Assembly: GCA_016125405.1 (NCBI GenBank)
Contig: WGLW01000009.1
Span: forward strand, 1-64,000
Length of the DNA: 64,000 nt
Direction of reading: 5' to 3'
Origin: Alphaproteobacteria bacterium
GTDB taxonomy: Bacteria; Pseudomonadota; Alphaproteobacteria; Caulobacterales; Hyphomonadaceae
Both the position numbers and the translations under genes were made by a program. This document shows positions 26,980 through 36,089 of this stretch, one piece after another. Each line of letters starts with the position of its first letter. Positions within the stretch are counted from its first letter, which is position 1. Below the pieces are notes generated by a model that saw only the letters and a program-made list of their open reading frames with translations, ran no database searches and was not told where the DNA came from.

Positions 26980-27966
26980 ATGCCCCGCTCGAAGATAAAG
27001 GTCATCGTGACGCGGCGGCTGCCGGAGCCGGTCGAAACGCGCATGAGCGAACTGTTCGACGTGGAGCTCAACACCCACGACGACCCCATGACCATCGAAC
27101 AGCTTGCTGATGCGGCGACCCGGTGCGATGTCCTCGTTCCGACGGTGACTGACCGGATCGACGGGCGCGTGCTGGCGCGGGCCAGCGACCGGCTGCGCCT
27201 GATCGCCCAGTTCGGCGCCGGGGTCGACAACATCGACGTCCAGTCCGCCGTTTCGCGCGGCATTACCGTCACCAATACGCCGGGCGTGCTGACCGAGGAC
27301 ACGGCGGACATAACAATGGCGCTGATCCTTGCCGTGCCCCGGCGGATCGTGGATGGCGTCAACGCCATTCAGTCGGGCGCGTTCACCGGCTGGACGCCGA
27401 CCTGGATGCTGGGCAGGCGTCTTTACGGCAAGCGGCTGGGCATTGTCGGCATGGGCCGCATCGGCCAGGCGGTCGCCCGGCGCGCCAAGGCGTTTGGGTT
27501 GCAGATCCACTATCACAACCGCAAGCCGATCCGGCCGCAGGCGGCCGAAGCGCTCGAGGCGACCTACTGGGAAAGCCTCGACCAGATGCTGGCGCGCATG
27601 GACATTGTCTCCATCAACTGTCCGCACACGCCCGCGACCTTCCACCTTCTCTCGGCGCGGCGCATCAAGCTGATGAAACCGGAAGCCTATCTGGTGAATA
27701 CGGCGCGCGGCGAGGTGATCGATGAGGCTGCGATGATCCGAGCGCTCGAGGCGGGAGATATTGCCGGGGCCGGTCTCGACGTTTTCGAGAACGAACCCAA
27801 CCTCAACCCGCGTCTCAAGGCACTGCACAACGTCGTCGTTCTGCCCCACATGAGTTCGGCCACACTGGAAGGCCGGATCGACATGGGCGAAAAGGTTATC
27901 ATCAACATCAAGACCTTCACGGACGGGCACAAGCCGCCGGACCGTGTGATCCCGGCGATGCTGTAG
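26980..27966 (+). CDS. D-2-hydroxyacid dehydrogenase, glyoxylate reductase type
   Basis: A 328-aa NAD(P)H enzyme. The Rossmann motif is GIVGMGRIGQAVARRA. The substrate Arg and catalytic pair are in QFGAGVDNID, NTARGEVIDE, DVFENEPN and LPHMSSAT, which gives the full Arg-Glu-His set of this family. The best match is glyoxylate/hydroxypyruvate reductase, but the substrate is not certain. AGGAA lies 6 bases before the ATG. A pair of AAATTT repeats lies 140 bases upstream. Confidence 0.85.
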   Translation: MPRSKIKVIVTRRLPEPVETRMSELFDVELNTHDDPMTIEQLADAATRCDVLVPTVTDRIDGRVLARASDRLRLIAQFGAGVDNIDVQSAVSRGITVTNTPGVLTEDTADITMALILAVPRRIVDGVNAIQSGAFTGWTPTWMLGRRLYGKRLGIVGMGRIGQAVARRAKAFGLQIHYHNRKPIRPQAAEALEATYWESLDQMLARMDIVSINCPHTPATFHLLSARRIKLMKPEAYLVNTARGEVIDEAAMIRALEAGDIAGAGLDVFENEPNLNPRLKALHNVVVLPHMSSATLEGRIDMGEKVIINIKTFTDGHKPPDRVIPAML

Positions 27967-28037
27967 GACTCGCGGCCGTTCAGGAGCCGTTCAGGGCCTT
28001 CATTCGAAGTTTTCCCGACACATTGATGAGGCGTTCG

Positions 28038-28469
28038 ATGAAGCAGCGGATCGCCACCCTTGTTCTGGTCGCATCGCTGGCGGCGTCAGCCTGCGAGACG
28101 GCCGAAGGCTATCGGCAGCAAATGACTGATTGGCAGGGGCGCTCGAGCGACGACCTGCTGCTGCAATGGGGGCCGCCGACCCAGAAGGCGACGATGACCG
28201 ACGGTCGCGAGATGTGGTCCTACCAGAAACAGACCACAACCCAGACGGCGGGCTATTATCAGGACCAGACCAGACAGGTGACACGCACCTTCACCGACAA
28301 GGACGGCAAGCAACGCCAGGAGACGATCTCGGAGACCTATCCGGTCTGGCAGCCGCCAACGACCAACACGCTCGCGTGCAACACCCGGTTCGTCATCTCG
28401 AAACAGCACCGCGTCGATCTCGTGACGTTCGATGGTAGCGCCTGTGTCGCGCCAGAACGGAAGAACTGA
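28038..28469 (+). CDS. Small lipoprotein
   Basis: A 143-aa predicted lipoprotein with lipobox ASAC at about residue 17. The mature part has WQGRSSDDLLLQWGPPTQ, a pattern seen in SmpA/BamE-like and other small envelope lipoproteins ('D-LL-xWG-P'), then a Gln/Thr-rich stretch and two Cys (LACNTRF, SACVAP). Function unknown. GAGG precedes the ATG. Confidence 0.65.
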   Translation: MKQRIATLVLVASLAASACETAEGYRQQMTDWQGRSSDDLLLQWGPPTQKATMTDGREMWSYQKQTTTQTAGYYQDQTRQVTRTFTDKDGKQRQETISETYPVWQPPTTNTLACNTRFVISKQHRVDLVTFDGSACVAPERKN

Positions 28470-28591
28470 AATCTTGCGCCGGATAATCCGCGCTGGTCCG
28501 TTTCAGTCATTGAACCGTGAAGGACGCGGCGCTGGCCGGACCCGTCCGGCGCTGTAAGATATTGGCCAGCGCCGGAAACAGGACCACACCC

Positions 28592-28876
28592 ATGACGCGA
28601 ATCGCCCTTGCCGTCCTTTTTGCAGCCTCGCTCGGCGGTTGCATCTACGAGGCGCCGCTGGCGCATCATCTCTATGATCCTGTGCCCGGGAAGATCGGTC
28701 CGCAGGGGCCGCAGGCGCCCGTCCTTGTGCCCGAACAGGAAGCGCCTCCCATGCGCGATCCAACGGCCGAGCAGACAGACATCCCGGCCATCCCGCCCGA
28801 CAATGGCGGCTCCGCCCTGCCGCCGGCGAAGACGCCGCCGCCCGTTGCAACGCCTCCGGCAACCACGACGCCCTGA
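28592..28876 (+). CDS. Small proline-rich lipoprotein
   Basis: A 94-aa predicted lipoprotein. The lipobox SLGGC gives Cys17. The mature protein is Pro-rich and lacks a fold that can be recognised (PGKIGPQGPQAPVLVPEQ, then PPPVATPPATTTP). Such proteins can act as spacers in the periplasm. It ends 7 bases before the convergent MoeB-like gene. Confidence 0.55.
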   Translation: MTRIALAVLFAASLGGCIYEAPLAHHLYDPVPGKIGPQGPQAPVLVPEQEAPPMRDPTAEQTDIPAIPPDNGGSALPPAKTPPPVATPPATTTP

Positions 28877-28883
28877 ACTGGCG

Positions 28884-29669
28884 TCAGCTTCCAGTTTCGC
28901 TCGCGCCGCACACAGGGCAGGCCGGATCAGCAGATAGCTGGACCGTCCGGCCATCGCCGCTGAGGCCGTCGAACAGCCAGACCCGTCCTGCGAGGCCTTC
29001 GCCGGCGCCGACAATTTCCTTCATCGCCTCCAGCGCCAGCCGGGCGCCGACGACACCGGTCAGCGGGCCGACCACGCCGACCGCCGCGCAGGTTTCCTCA
29101 TTGTCGGGCAGCTCGGGCACGAAACAGCGATAGCAGGGCAGGCGTTCCTTAAGCGGTTTGCCCTTCGTCAGTCCGGCCTTGAAGACCGAGGCCTGCGCAC
29201 TCCAGCGGCCCACGGCGCCGGATACGAGAGGCGCCCCAAGCTTGTAGCAGGCCTGATTGACCGCGAAGCGCGTCGCGAAACTGTCCGACCCATCGATGAC
29301 GACATCTGCGCCAGACAGCAGCGGTATGGCGTTCTCATCCGTTAGCCGCATCCCGCGCGCCACAACGGCAAGTCCGGGGTTGATCGCTTTCAGCGCGCCC
29401 GAGGCGACGTCCACCTTTCGCCGACCGATGTCCGCAGTGCGGAAGAGCACCTGCCGTTGCAGGTTCGAAAGGCTCACGCTGTCGTCGTCGATCAGCGTCA
29501 TGCGGCCGACGCCCGCCGCCGCCAGATACATCGCCGCCGGCCCGCCCAGCGCGCCCAGGCCGACCAGCACAACATGCGCCTTCAGCAGCTTTTGCTGGCC
29601 CGGCCCGCCCACTTCCCGGAGCATGATGTGGCGGGCATAGCGCTCCAGCTCTTCGGGCGTTAGACTCAT
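28884..29669 (-). CDS. MoeB/ThiF/HesA-type adenylyltransferase
   Basis: A 261-aa E1-like enzyme that adenylates the C-terminal Gly of a small sulfur carrier such as MoaD or ThiS. It has LVGLGALGGPAAMYLAAAGVG for ATP binding, DDDSVSLSNLQRQ, and zinc Cys pairs CYRC and CPVC. A Cys in EETCAAVGVVG matches the thioester position. No rhodanese domain follows. Neither moaD nor thiS is close, so the partner is open. Confidence 0.85.
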   Translation of the reverse strand: MSLTPEELERYARHIMLREVGGPGQQKLLKAHVVLVGLGALGGPAAMYLAAAGVGRMTLIDDDSVSLSNLQRQVLFRTADIGRRKVDVASGALKAINPGLAVVARGMRLTDENAIPLLSGADVVIDGSDSFATRFAVNQACYKLGAPLVSGAVGRWSAQASVFKAGLTKGKPLKERLPCYRCFVPELPDNEETCAAVGVVGPLTGVVGARLALEAMKEIVGAGEGLAGRVWLFDGLSGDGRTVQLSADPACPVCGASETGS

Positions 29670-29758
29670 GTGACTCGCCGGTTCGCGCGGGAAGGGGCAT
29701 CCCTGATCGAACGCTCCGTCTACCTCTCCGGGAGCCGAACTCCAATGCCGCGAACAAG

Positions 29759-31081
29759 ATGACGGTCTCCGACGTCTATGCACCCCTGATCGCCGACATC
29801 GTGGGCGGCCGGCGCAACACCTTCCTCACCGGCCGGGCGGGCACGGGCAAGACCACATTGCTGCGCCAGATCATTGCGGCCTCACAGGAGCGCACGGTGA
29901 CGCTGGCGCCGACCGGCCTTGCGGCGGTCAATGTCGGCGGACAGACAATCCATTCCTTCTTCAACTTCCCGCCGCGCCTGCTGGACGCAGGTGACGCCAA
30001 GAAACTGCGCAACCAGCGGCTCGTTAGGTCGCTCGAGACGATCATCATAGATGAGGTCTCGATGGTGCGCGCGGATATGATGCAGACCATCGACGACACG
30101 CTTCGACTCAACCGCAACGACAAACGGCCCTTCGGTGGCGTGCGGCTGATCGTGTCAGGCGACCTGCACCAGTTGCCGCCTGTCGTCGGCGGCGATGTCG
30201 AGCATATTCTCGAGGCGTCTTACGGCGGGCCCTGGTTCTTTCGCGCGCCGGCGTTTGGTGCGGCGAACTTCCGGCTGGCGGCGTTGAAGCGTGTGTTTCG
30301 TCAGGAGGACGCCGGCTTCATCCGCATCCTCAACGGTCTGCGGAACGGCCGGCTCACACATGAAGACGAGGACATCCTTCGCAGTCGTGTTTCGAAACGG
30401 TCGTCAGCAGAGGCCAGTACGACCCACGTTGTGCTTACGCCCAACAACGCGGCGGCCTGGCGTATCAATCAAATGCGCCTGGCTGAGCTTCCAGGCGAGG
30501 CGAAAGATTATGCGGCCGCGCTCGAAGGCCAGTTCGAGCCCAAGGCGTTTCCAACTGAAGAAGTGCTGGAGCTCAAACCCGGGGCGCGCGTGATGATGAT
30601 CCGGAACGACCCGTCTGGCCGATGGGTCAACGGATCTCTGGGTACGGTGGCGATGCTCGGTGATAGCGACGTGTTCGTCGAAATCGGCAAGGACGTGCAC
30701 CGCGTCGCGCAACAGGCCTGGGAAAAGTTCCGATACGAGTTTGATGCGCGGACCACGGCGGTCACGCGCTCGGTCGTCGGATCATTCAAGCAGCTCCCGT
30801 TGCGGCTCGCCTACGCGGTCACGATCCATAAAAGCCAGGGCATGACGCTGGATCAGGTTCACATAGATTTTGATTCCGGCATGTTCGCGCACGGACAGGC
30901 CTACGTGGCCTTTTCGCGGTGCCGGTCGCTGGAAGGCCTCGAATTGTCGAGGCCGCTGAGGCCACGGGACATCATCATCGACCGTTCGGCGTTCGATCTT
31001 GGCAGATTGGAAACGGTCGCGGACGGCGACGCCTATTATCTCGCCGACATGATCCCGCCAGCGCTGCAACTCGAAGGCTGA
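29759..31081 (+). CDS. Pif1/RecD2-like DNA helicase
   Basis: A 440-aa SF1B helicase. Walker A is GRAGTGKTT (residues 25-33), Walker B IIIDEVSM, motif III SGDLHQLPPVVGG, and the C-terminal VTIHKSQGMTLD and AYVAFSRCRSLEGL are the motifs of 5'-3' Pif1-type helicases. It is compact, with no N- or C-terminal extra domain. It is divergent from the MoeB-like gene with 89 bases between. It may act on replication forks or G-quadruplex DNA, by family analogy only. Confidence 0.88.
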   Translation: MTVSDVYAPLIADIVGGRRNTFLTGRAGTGKTTLLRQIIAASQERTVTLAPTGLAAVNVGGQTIHSFFNFPPRLLDAGDAKKLRNQRLVRSLETIIIDEVSMVRADMMQTIDDTLRLNRNDKRPFGGVRLIVSGDLHQLPPVVGGDVEHILEASYGGPWFFRAPAFGAANFRLAALKRVFRQEDAGFIRILNGLRNGRLTHEDEDILRSRVSKRSSAEASTTHVVLTPNNAAAWRINQMRLAELPGEAKDYAAALEGQFEPKAFPTEEVLELKPGARVMMIRNDPSGRWVNGSLGTVAMLGDSDVFVEIGKDVHRVAQQAWEKFRYEFDARTTAVTRSVVGSFKQLPLRLAYAVTIHKSQGMTLDQVHIDFDSGMFAHGQAYVAFSRCRSLEGLELSRPLRPRDIIIDRSAFDLGRLETVADGDAYYLADMIPPALQLEG

Positions 31082-31101
31082 AGCAGCCTGTTGCGCCACG
31101 C

Positions 31102-31338
31102 CTATCTCAGACGCGAAATCTCCGACGACAGCTGCTTGTCGGCGTCGACAGCCAACCGTTCAAGCACTTTCACGCGATCTGTCAGTTTGGCGACTTCGGC
31201 GCGCAACTCGGTTACGTCCCGGTCCTGGTCGACATTTCGCGCCGTCGCGCGCTTCATCCGGAAGTAGTTGTTGATCACGCCTGCGCCGACGCTGAGCGCG
31301 ACGACGGCGACGATCATCGAGAACGGATCGAAATGCAT
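31102..31338 (-). CDS. PspB-like small membrane coiled-coil protein
   Basis: A 78-aa protein with one membrane helix (about 6-26) and a charged coiled coil (VTELRAEVAKLTDRVKVLERL). Length and layout are like PspB of the phage-shock system, but pspA and pspC are absent here. The start at ATG 31338 is preferred, with GGGGG upstream. It is downstream of msrA on the same strand. Confidence 0.6.
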   Translation of the reverse strand: MHFDPFSMIVAVVALSVGAGVINNYFRMKRATARNVDQDRDVTELRAEVAKLTDRVKVLERLAVDADKQLSSEISRLR

Positions 31339-31411
31339 GGCCACCCCCTGCGCTTCAGCCAAGCATAGGGGCGCAGTCGGGATCAGGGAAGGGCGGCGTC
31401 CGGCTTGTCGA

Positions 31412-32125
31412 TCAGAGCGCGGCGGTCTTGGTCAACATCACGGGCTCGCTGCGATAAAGCGACGGCCATACTTTTTCGAGCGCCGCGATCTTCGGCAGGT
31501 CGTTGACCACGATGTAACCGGAGTTCGGATTATGGATCAGGTAGTCCTGATGATAGTCCTCGGCTGGATAGAAGCCTTTCATCGGCTCGATCTTCGTGAC
31601 GATTGGACGCGGGAAGATGTGCGCATCTCCAAGCTGTTTGACGTAGGCCGTCGCGATTTTTTGCTGCATCGGCGTTTCGTAGAAGATTTCAGACCGGTAG
31701 CTTGAGCCTGTGTCGGGCCCCTGCCGGTTGAGCTGGGTCGGATCGTGCGCGACGGAGAAATACACCTTCAGGAGGTCGCCGAACGAGACGACGCGCGGAT
31801 CGAAGGTAATCTCGACGGATTCGGCGTGGCCCGTGGTTTCGGTCGTCACCTGCGGATAGGTGGCGGTATTTTTCGCGCCGCCGGAATATCCGGCGACCAC
31901 CTTCGTGACGCCTTTCACGTGTTCGAATACGCCTTGCTGGCCCCAGAAGCAGCCGCCGGCGAGCACGACAGTCTCGCTGGTGGCGGCGCCGGACTTTGGC
32001 GCGTCGACGACCGGTGCGGGAATCTGCTTGTCGAGATCGGCCGCGCCGGCGGGCAGCGTTCCGAATGCTGCAACGCCAAGTGCAAGGGCCGCTGCGCCGA
32101 GAGTGAGGCCTGAACTGAGACGCAT
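31412..32125 (-). CDS. msrA: Exported peptide-methionine (S)-S-oxide reductase MsrA
   Basis: A 237-aa enzyme that repairs oxidised methionine (S form). The catalytic Cys59 is in GGCFWG. A signal peptide (MRLSSGLTLGAAALALGVAA...AGAA) precedes the domain, so this is a periplasmic form. Other family signs: TTETTGHAESVEI, and YPAEDYHQDYL. CCGGAGG lies before the ATG. It probably has its own promoter at 32152-32210. Confidence 0.93.
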   Translation of the reverse strand: MRLSSGLTLGAAALALGVAAFGTLPAGAADLDKQIPAPVVDAPKSGAATSETVVLAGGCFWGQQGVFEHVKGVTKVVAGYSGGAKNTATYPQVTTETTGHAESVEITFDPRVVSFGDLLKVYFSVAHDPTQLNRQGPDTGSSYRSEIFYETPMQQKIATAYVKQLGDAHIFPRPIVTKIEPMKGFYPAEDYHQDYLIHNPNSGYIVVNDLPKIAALEKVWPSLYRSEPVMLTKTAAL

Positions 32126-32151
32126 GAGAATCCTCCGGAGGTCGCTTCGGG

Positions 32152-32210
32152 TGCGTATGCCTATATATAGTACGCATTCGCGCCGCGTAGGGTTACGCCT
32201 GTATTACAGG
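32152..32210 (-). promoter_or_regulatory. msrA promoter region with two inverted repeats
   Basis: Within the 97 bases between dut and msrA lie a perfect 13-base palindrome CCTGTA-N-TACAGG (32198-32210), and a TGCGTA/TACGCA repeat (32152-32176) that encloses TATATATAG, a likely -10 box. Both could bind an oxidative-stress regulator of msrA. No known consensus was matched. Confidence 0.4.
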
Positions 32211-32222
32211 TTAATCCGGCGG

Positions 32223-32675
32223 CTAGCGCCCAGTCGACCCGAAGCCGCCGCCGCCACGATCCGTAGGGTCAAGCTCGTTGACGATCTCGAACGACGCCTG
32301 GGTTACCGGCGCGATCACCATCTGTGCGATGCGCTCGCCGCGGGTGATGACAAACGGCTCGGAGCCGTGATTGATCAGGATCACCTTCACTTCGCCGCGA
32401 TAGTCTGCATCGACGGTGCCGGGCGCGTTGAGGCAGGTGATCCCGTGCTTTGCCGCCAGGCCGGACCGGGGCCGCACCTGCGCCTCGTATCCCGGAGGCA
32501 GGGCGATCGTGAGACCTGTCGGGGCCATGACCCGTTCACCCGGCTTCAGGATCAGCGGCGCGTCTTCCGCCACTGCCGCTCGCAGGTCCATGCCCGCAGC
32601 GCCCGCCGTTTCGTAGGCCGGCAGCATGAGGCCCTCGAAGTGGGCCAGAGGAACAACTCGAATTGTGACAGTCAC
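32223..32675 (-). CDS. dut: dUTP diphosphatase
   Basis: A 150-aa trimeric enzyme that hydrolyses dUTP to dUMP. Family motifs: [37 protein letters not shown], and the C-terminal arm [10 protein letters not shown] that closes the active site. It lies downstream of coaBC on the same strand, as in many proteobacteria, with two small genes between. Confidence 0.96.
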   Translation of the reverse strand: MTVTIRVVPLAHFEGLMLPAYETAGAAGMDLRAAVAEDAPLILKPGERVMAPTGLTIALPPGYEAQVRPRSGLAAKHGITCLNAPGTVDADYRGEVKVILINHGSEPFVITRGERIAQMVIAPVTQASFEIVNELDPTDRGGGGFGSTGR

Positions 32676-32752
32676 GCGATAGACGCCTTCCGGATTTTGC
32701 TATCCACCCTGCGCGGCGGTCCGCCCAAGGGAGGGCGGTCGCTGGGGAGTCT

Positions 32753-33169
32753 ATGCCAATCCATCGCTTTTCGGACCCTGCGGTCAAAGCAGTGTTCGAC
32801 GCCTATCCACAGGAGTTGCGGAGTGCGCTGCGTGAGCTGCGCGCGCTTATCCTCGATGTCGCCGAGGCGATGCCGTCCGTTGGAAAAGTCGATGAGACGC
32901 TCAAGTGGGGCCAGCCTGCCTACCGGCCCGCAAAACCCCGTACCGGCACGACTGTACGGATTGGCCCCGTCAGGGGGAGTGATGAGGACTACGCGCTGTT
33001 TGTGCCGTGCCAGACCACGCTGATCGCCGATTTCCGAGAGCTCTACAAAGGTCGCTTGCGTTACCTTGGCGACAGGGGGGTCATCTTCACACTGGGAGAT
33101 GCGGTTCCGGTCGAGGCCCTGAAACACTGCGTGGCGCTGGCGCTGACCTATCACGTCCGTCCGCAATGA
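32753..33169 (+). CDS. DUF1801-family protein
   Basis: A 138-aa protein with the DUF1801 pattern (ELRALILDVAEAMPSVGKVDETLKWGQPAY, then YALFVPCQTTLIADF). The family fold is known but its function is not. It lies on the plus strand, inserted against the direction of coaBC-dut, and is convergent with the Dabb gene. Confidence 0.75.
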   Translation: MPIHRFSDPAVKAVFDAYPQELRSALRELRALILDVAEAMPSVGKVDETLKWGQPAYRPAKPRTGTTVRIGPVRGSDEDYALFVPCQTTLIADFRELYKGRLRYLGDRGVIFTLGDAVPVEALKHCVALALTYHVRPQ

Positions 33170-33175
33170 ACAGGG

Positions 33176-33460
33176 TCAGATTTCGACGTCCGCGGCGAAG
33201 CGCATCTCGCGCAGGGGCCGTACGCTGGCCGTCACCTCGGCGTAGGTCGGATGCCGCTTGTAGGCGCGCAGGGTCTCCACATCAGGAAATTCACCGTAGA
33301 CGACGATATCGATCTCGTTGGCGATCTGGTCGGCCTTGAGGTTGGGCGTCACCTTGAAGAACGTGGAACCTGGAATCGTGCCAAGGCGCGAAAGCCTCCG
33401 CACGACATCTTCCGTCTGGGACGCCTGCTTCAGGCTGAAAAAAACGATGTGGCGGATCAT
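33176..33460 (-). CDS. Dabb (stress-responsive A/B barrel) protein
   Basis: A 94-aa protein that starts MIRHIVFFSLK, with EIDIVVYGEFPDVETLRAYKRHPTY in the middle, both typical for Dabb dimeric ferredoxin-like barrels. Members are stress proteins or small enzymes. Lies between coaBC and dut on the same strand. Confidence 0.8.
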   Translation of the reverse strand: MIRHIVFFSLKQASQTEDVVRRLSRLGTIPGSTFFKVTPNLKADQIANEIDIVVYGEFPDVETLRAYKRHPTYAEVTASVRPLREMRFAADVEI

Positions 33461-33533
33461 CAGGCGCGGTCCGGTCTAGCCGTGGCACCTACCTAAGTCG
33501 CGGTCGCCGCTCCCGCCACACCCTGGGCCCGCG

Positions 33534-34766
33534 TTATTCCGCCGCGTCGGAGTGCGCGTCCGTTCGGCTTTCGAAGGCCTCCGCGACGCGTTCCGCCAAG
33601 CGGAAGGCAACTTCGCCTTTGCCCATGCGCGGCCAGCGCTCAACGCCATCGCGCGTGACCAGCAGCACTTCGTTGTCCGCCCCGCCCATCACATCGCCCG
33701 AAACATCATTGCCGATGATCCAGTCGCAACCCTTGCGGGTCAGCTTGGCCCTGGCGTGCGCTTCGACGTCGTTGGTCTCGGCGGCAAATCCGATGACCAG
33801 CCTCGGCCGATCCTTCCGTCGCCCGGAAATCCGCTTGAGGATGTCCGGATTCTCCACCAGTTGCAGGCTGACGGCCTGGTCCGGCGATCCCTTGAGCTTC
33901 AGTTTCTTCGGCGCGCGGCTGGCCGGGCGCCAGTCGGCGACGGCGGCAACCGAGATGAATATGTCCGCCGGCAGCTCCGCCTTCACCGCCTCGAACATCT
34001 CGTTTGCGGTATCGACGTTGATGCGTGTCAGGCCTTCCGGCGCGGGCAGGGCGGTGGGGCCGGATACGAGACGAACATCAGCGCCCAGTTTCGACAGCGC
34101 GTAGGCGATCGCATAGCCTTGCTTGCCGGAAGAATGGTTGGAGATGTAGCGCACGGGATCCAGCGGCTCGCGCGTCGGACCGGCCGTCACCACGGCGCGC
34201 ACGCCCTTGAGCGGGCCGCCGGAAAAATTGTGAAGCAGCCCGCGGATCTCTTCGGCAATGCGCTCGGGCTCGGGCAAACGTCCGGGGCCAAACTCGCCAC
34301 ACGCCATCGGGCCTTCATCCGGCTGCATGACGAAGACGCCATCGGCCTTCAGGCGGGCGACATTGCGTTGTGTGGCGGCGTGGCCCCACATCCGCACATT
34401 CATGGCGGGGATCATCAGCACCGGCTTGTCGGTCGCCAGAAGCGCGGTCGAGGCGAGGTCGTTGGCCAGGCCGTTCGCCGCCTTGGCGATCAGGTCGGCC
34501 GTCGCTGGACAGACGACGACAAGATCGGCGGACCGCGACAATTCGATGTGTCCCATCTCCGCCTCGTCGGTGAGGCTGAAGAGTTCGGTAAATACCTTTT
34601 CGCCGGACAGGGCCGAAACCGAGAGCGGCGTCACAAACTCTGCGCCGGCTTTGGTCAGGATGGCGCGCGTCCCCACCCCCTGTTTCGCCAACAGACGAAT
34701 CAGCTCCAGCGACTTGTAGGCGGCGATGCCGCCGCCGATGATCAGCAGGATGCGTCTGGCCGGCAC
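33534..34766 (-). CDS. coaBC: CoaBC, phosphopantothenoylcysteine synthetase/decarboxylase
   Basis: A 410-aa bifunctional enzyme in coenzyme A synthesis. The N-terminal CoaC flavoprotein has ILLIIGGGIAAYKSLE, PAMNVRMW and MACGEFGPGR (active-site Cys). The C-terminal CoaB has VTAGPTREPLDPVRYISNHSSGKQG and couples cysteine to phosphopantothenate. The length is normal. Confidence 0.95.
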   Translation of the reverse strand: MPARRILLIIGGGIAAYKSLELIRLLAKQGVGTRAILTKAGAEFVTPLSVSALSGEKVFTELFSLTDEAEMGHIELSRSADLVVVCPATADLIAKAANGLANDLASTALLATDKPVLMIPAMNVRMWGHAATQRNVARLKADGVFVMQPDEGPMACGEFGPGRLPEPERIAEEIRGLLHNFSGGPLKGVRAVVTAGPTREPLDPVRYISNHSSGKQGYAIAYALSKLGADVRLVSGPTALPAPEGLTRINVDTANEMFEAVKAELPADIFISVAAVADWRPASRAPKKLKLKGSPDQAVSLQLVENPDILKRISGRRKDRPRLVIGFAAETNDVEAHARAKLTRKGCDWIIGNDVSGDVMGGADNEVLLVTRDGVERWPRMGKGEVAFRLAERVAEAFESRTDAHSDAAE

Positions 34767-34919
34767 GCGAGTACTCCAGGCGGGAACGGGCGAACAAAAC
34801 CCATACGAAATCTTGGGTAAGATTGCACGAAGCGCGCCCTTCGATCCGAGCGATTCTGTCAGCTATTTGGTAAGGGACCGGGCGAAATTCACCCTTGGCG
34901 CGAGCGCCAGGTAACCGGT

Positions 34920-35408
34920 TCAGGTCGATTCGCCCCCAACGCCATCCTGATTGCTTCGGATCGAGGCGAAAAAGGCGGCGTCTTCTGCGGTCTCGCCGGA
35001 CCGCTCCTGAACCACATCCTCGCAAAACCTGACCCAGGATAGTTTGGATTCCACGCCGTATTGGCGACCGATCGCAGCCTGTTCGGGGTCATCCAGAGAC
35101 CCGATTGTGACGTAGATACGGGCCTCTGGCTGGTTGTAGGCGAACGTCAGCGGCGTTCCGCACCCGGGACAAAAGCCGCGGCTGGCGACGTTGGAGGAGG
35201 CGAAGAAGGAGGGCCGTCCGCGGGTCCACTCCAGCCGATCCTTCGAGCACCCGGCGAGGACCGCAAACACGCCGCCCGTGGCTTTCTGGCACATCCGGCA
35301 ATGACAGGCGTGGGCGTTTTCAACCCTTGGGACATGCATGGCGTACCGGACAGCGCCGCATTGGCATCCGCCGGTAATCGACGGAACTGGCTCTGAATTT
35401 TCTGTCAT
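34920..35408 (-). CDS. GFA-family (CENP-V/Gfa-like) zinc protein
   Basis: A 162-aa protein with Cys motifs GGCQCGAVRY, CHCRMCQK and GFCPGCGTPL, the zinc-binding set of the glutathione-dependent formaldehyde-activating fold. No glutathione-dependent formaldehyde dehydrogenase is beside it, so its role is open. The start at 35408 has GGGAGA 5 bases upstream. Confidence 0.85.
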   Translation of the reverse strand: MTENSEPVPSITGGCQCGAVRYAMHVPRVENAHACHCRMCQKATGGVFAVLAGCSKDRLEWTRGRPSFFASSNVASRGFCPGCGTPLTFAYNQPEARIYVTIGSLDDPEQAAIGRQYGVESKLSWVRFCEDVVQERSGETAEDAAFFASIRSNQDGVGGEST

Positions 35409-35646
35409 ACCGTTCTCCCGAACTGCATCCAGGACAGGCAATCAGGCGGCAAATCCTTGCCCTGGCGTCCAGCTTGGCAAGCAGGTCCTGCTGTGCTGGC
35501 ATGCCGCTGGCAAGACGTTGCGCACCAACCTGCTTCGAGGATAGTCGATGCACACGGCGCAACGGACAAGCTTGAGGGTGGCGTCCTACAGAACGGCACA
35601 GCCGGTGTTGCCTGACGGGGCGCTCATGCGCGTAAAGGGAGCGCTC

Positions 35647-35994
35647 ATGTTCGGCAAGACCAAGGCAGCCCCGTCCTTTGCCCGCACGCTCGTCGGGGAA
35701 TGGCGCGCGGAAACGGTCAGCGGCGAAGTCACCAGCGCGATCACCGCGATTTTCAGCGAGGACGGCAGCTTCGTCGTCCGCAACCAGATGGATGTGCGCG
35801 GCGCGCGCACCGGTCCCGTCACCCAGGCCGGTCGCTATCGTGTCGAGCCGGTCGACCGCCAGCGTTTCCGGCTGCACACGATCGACGAGAATGGCGTTCC
35901 GTTGACCTCGACGATGCGCACGCTGATCGACAACGACACCATGACCAACGAGGTCGGGCGCATCACGTTTCGGCGGGTCGCCGCCCAAGCCTGA
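35647..35994 (+). CDS. Lipocalin-like small cytoplasmic protein
   Basis: A 115-aa protein without signal peptide. The strands LVGEWRAETV, ITAIFSEDGSFVVRNQM, AGRYRVEPVDRQRFRLHTI and ITFRRV suggest a lipocalin-like beta-barrel. No family can be named. The start at 35647 has GGGAG 5 bases upstream. ATG 35626 is an alternative. Confidence 0.5.
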   Translation: MFGKTKAAPSFARTLVGEWRAETVSGEVTSAITAIFSEDGSFVVRNQMDVRGARTGPVTQAGRYRVEPVDRQRFRLHTIDENGVPLTSTMRTLIDNDTMTNEVGRITFRRVAAQA

Positions 35995-36089
35995 TAGCTC
36001 TGCGGCCTTTCGCAGGCCCGGGAAATATGCCCTCATTGTCCCTGGAAGCGACGCCCGGAAAGAGGCGCCGTCATATCGGGGAGGATTTC

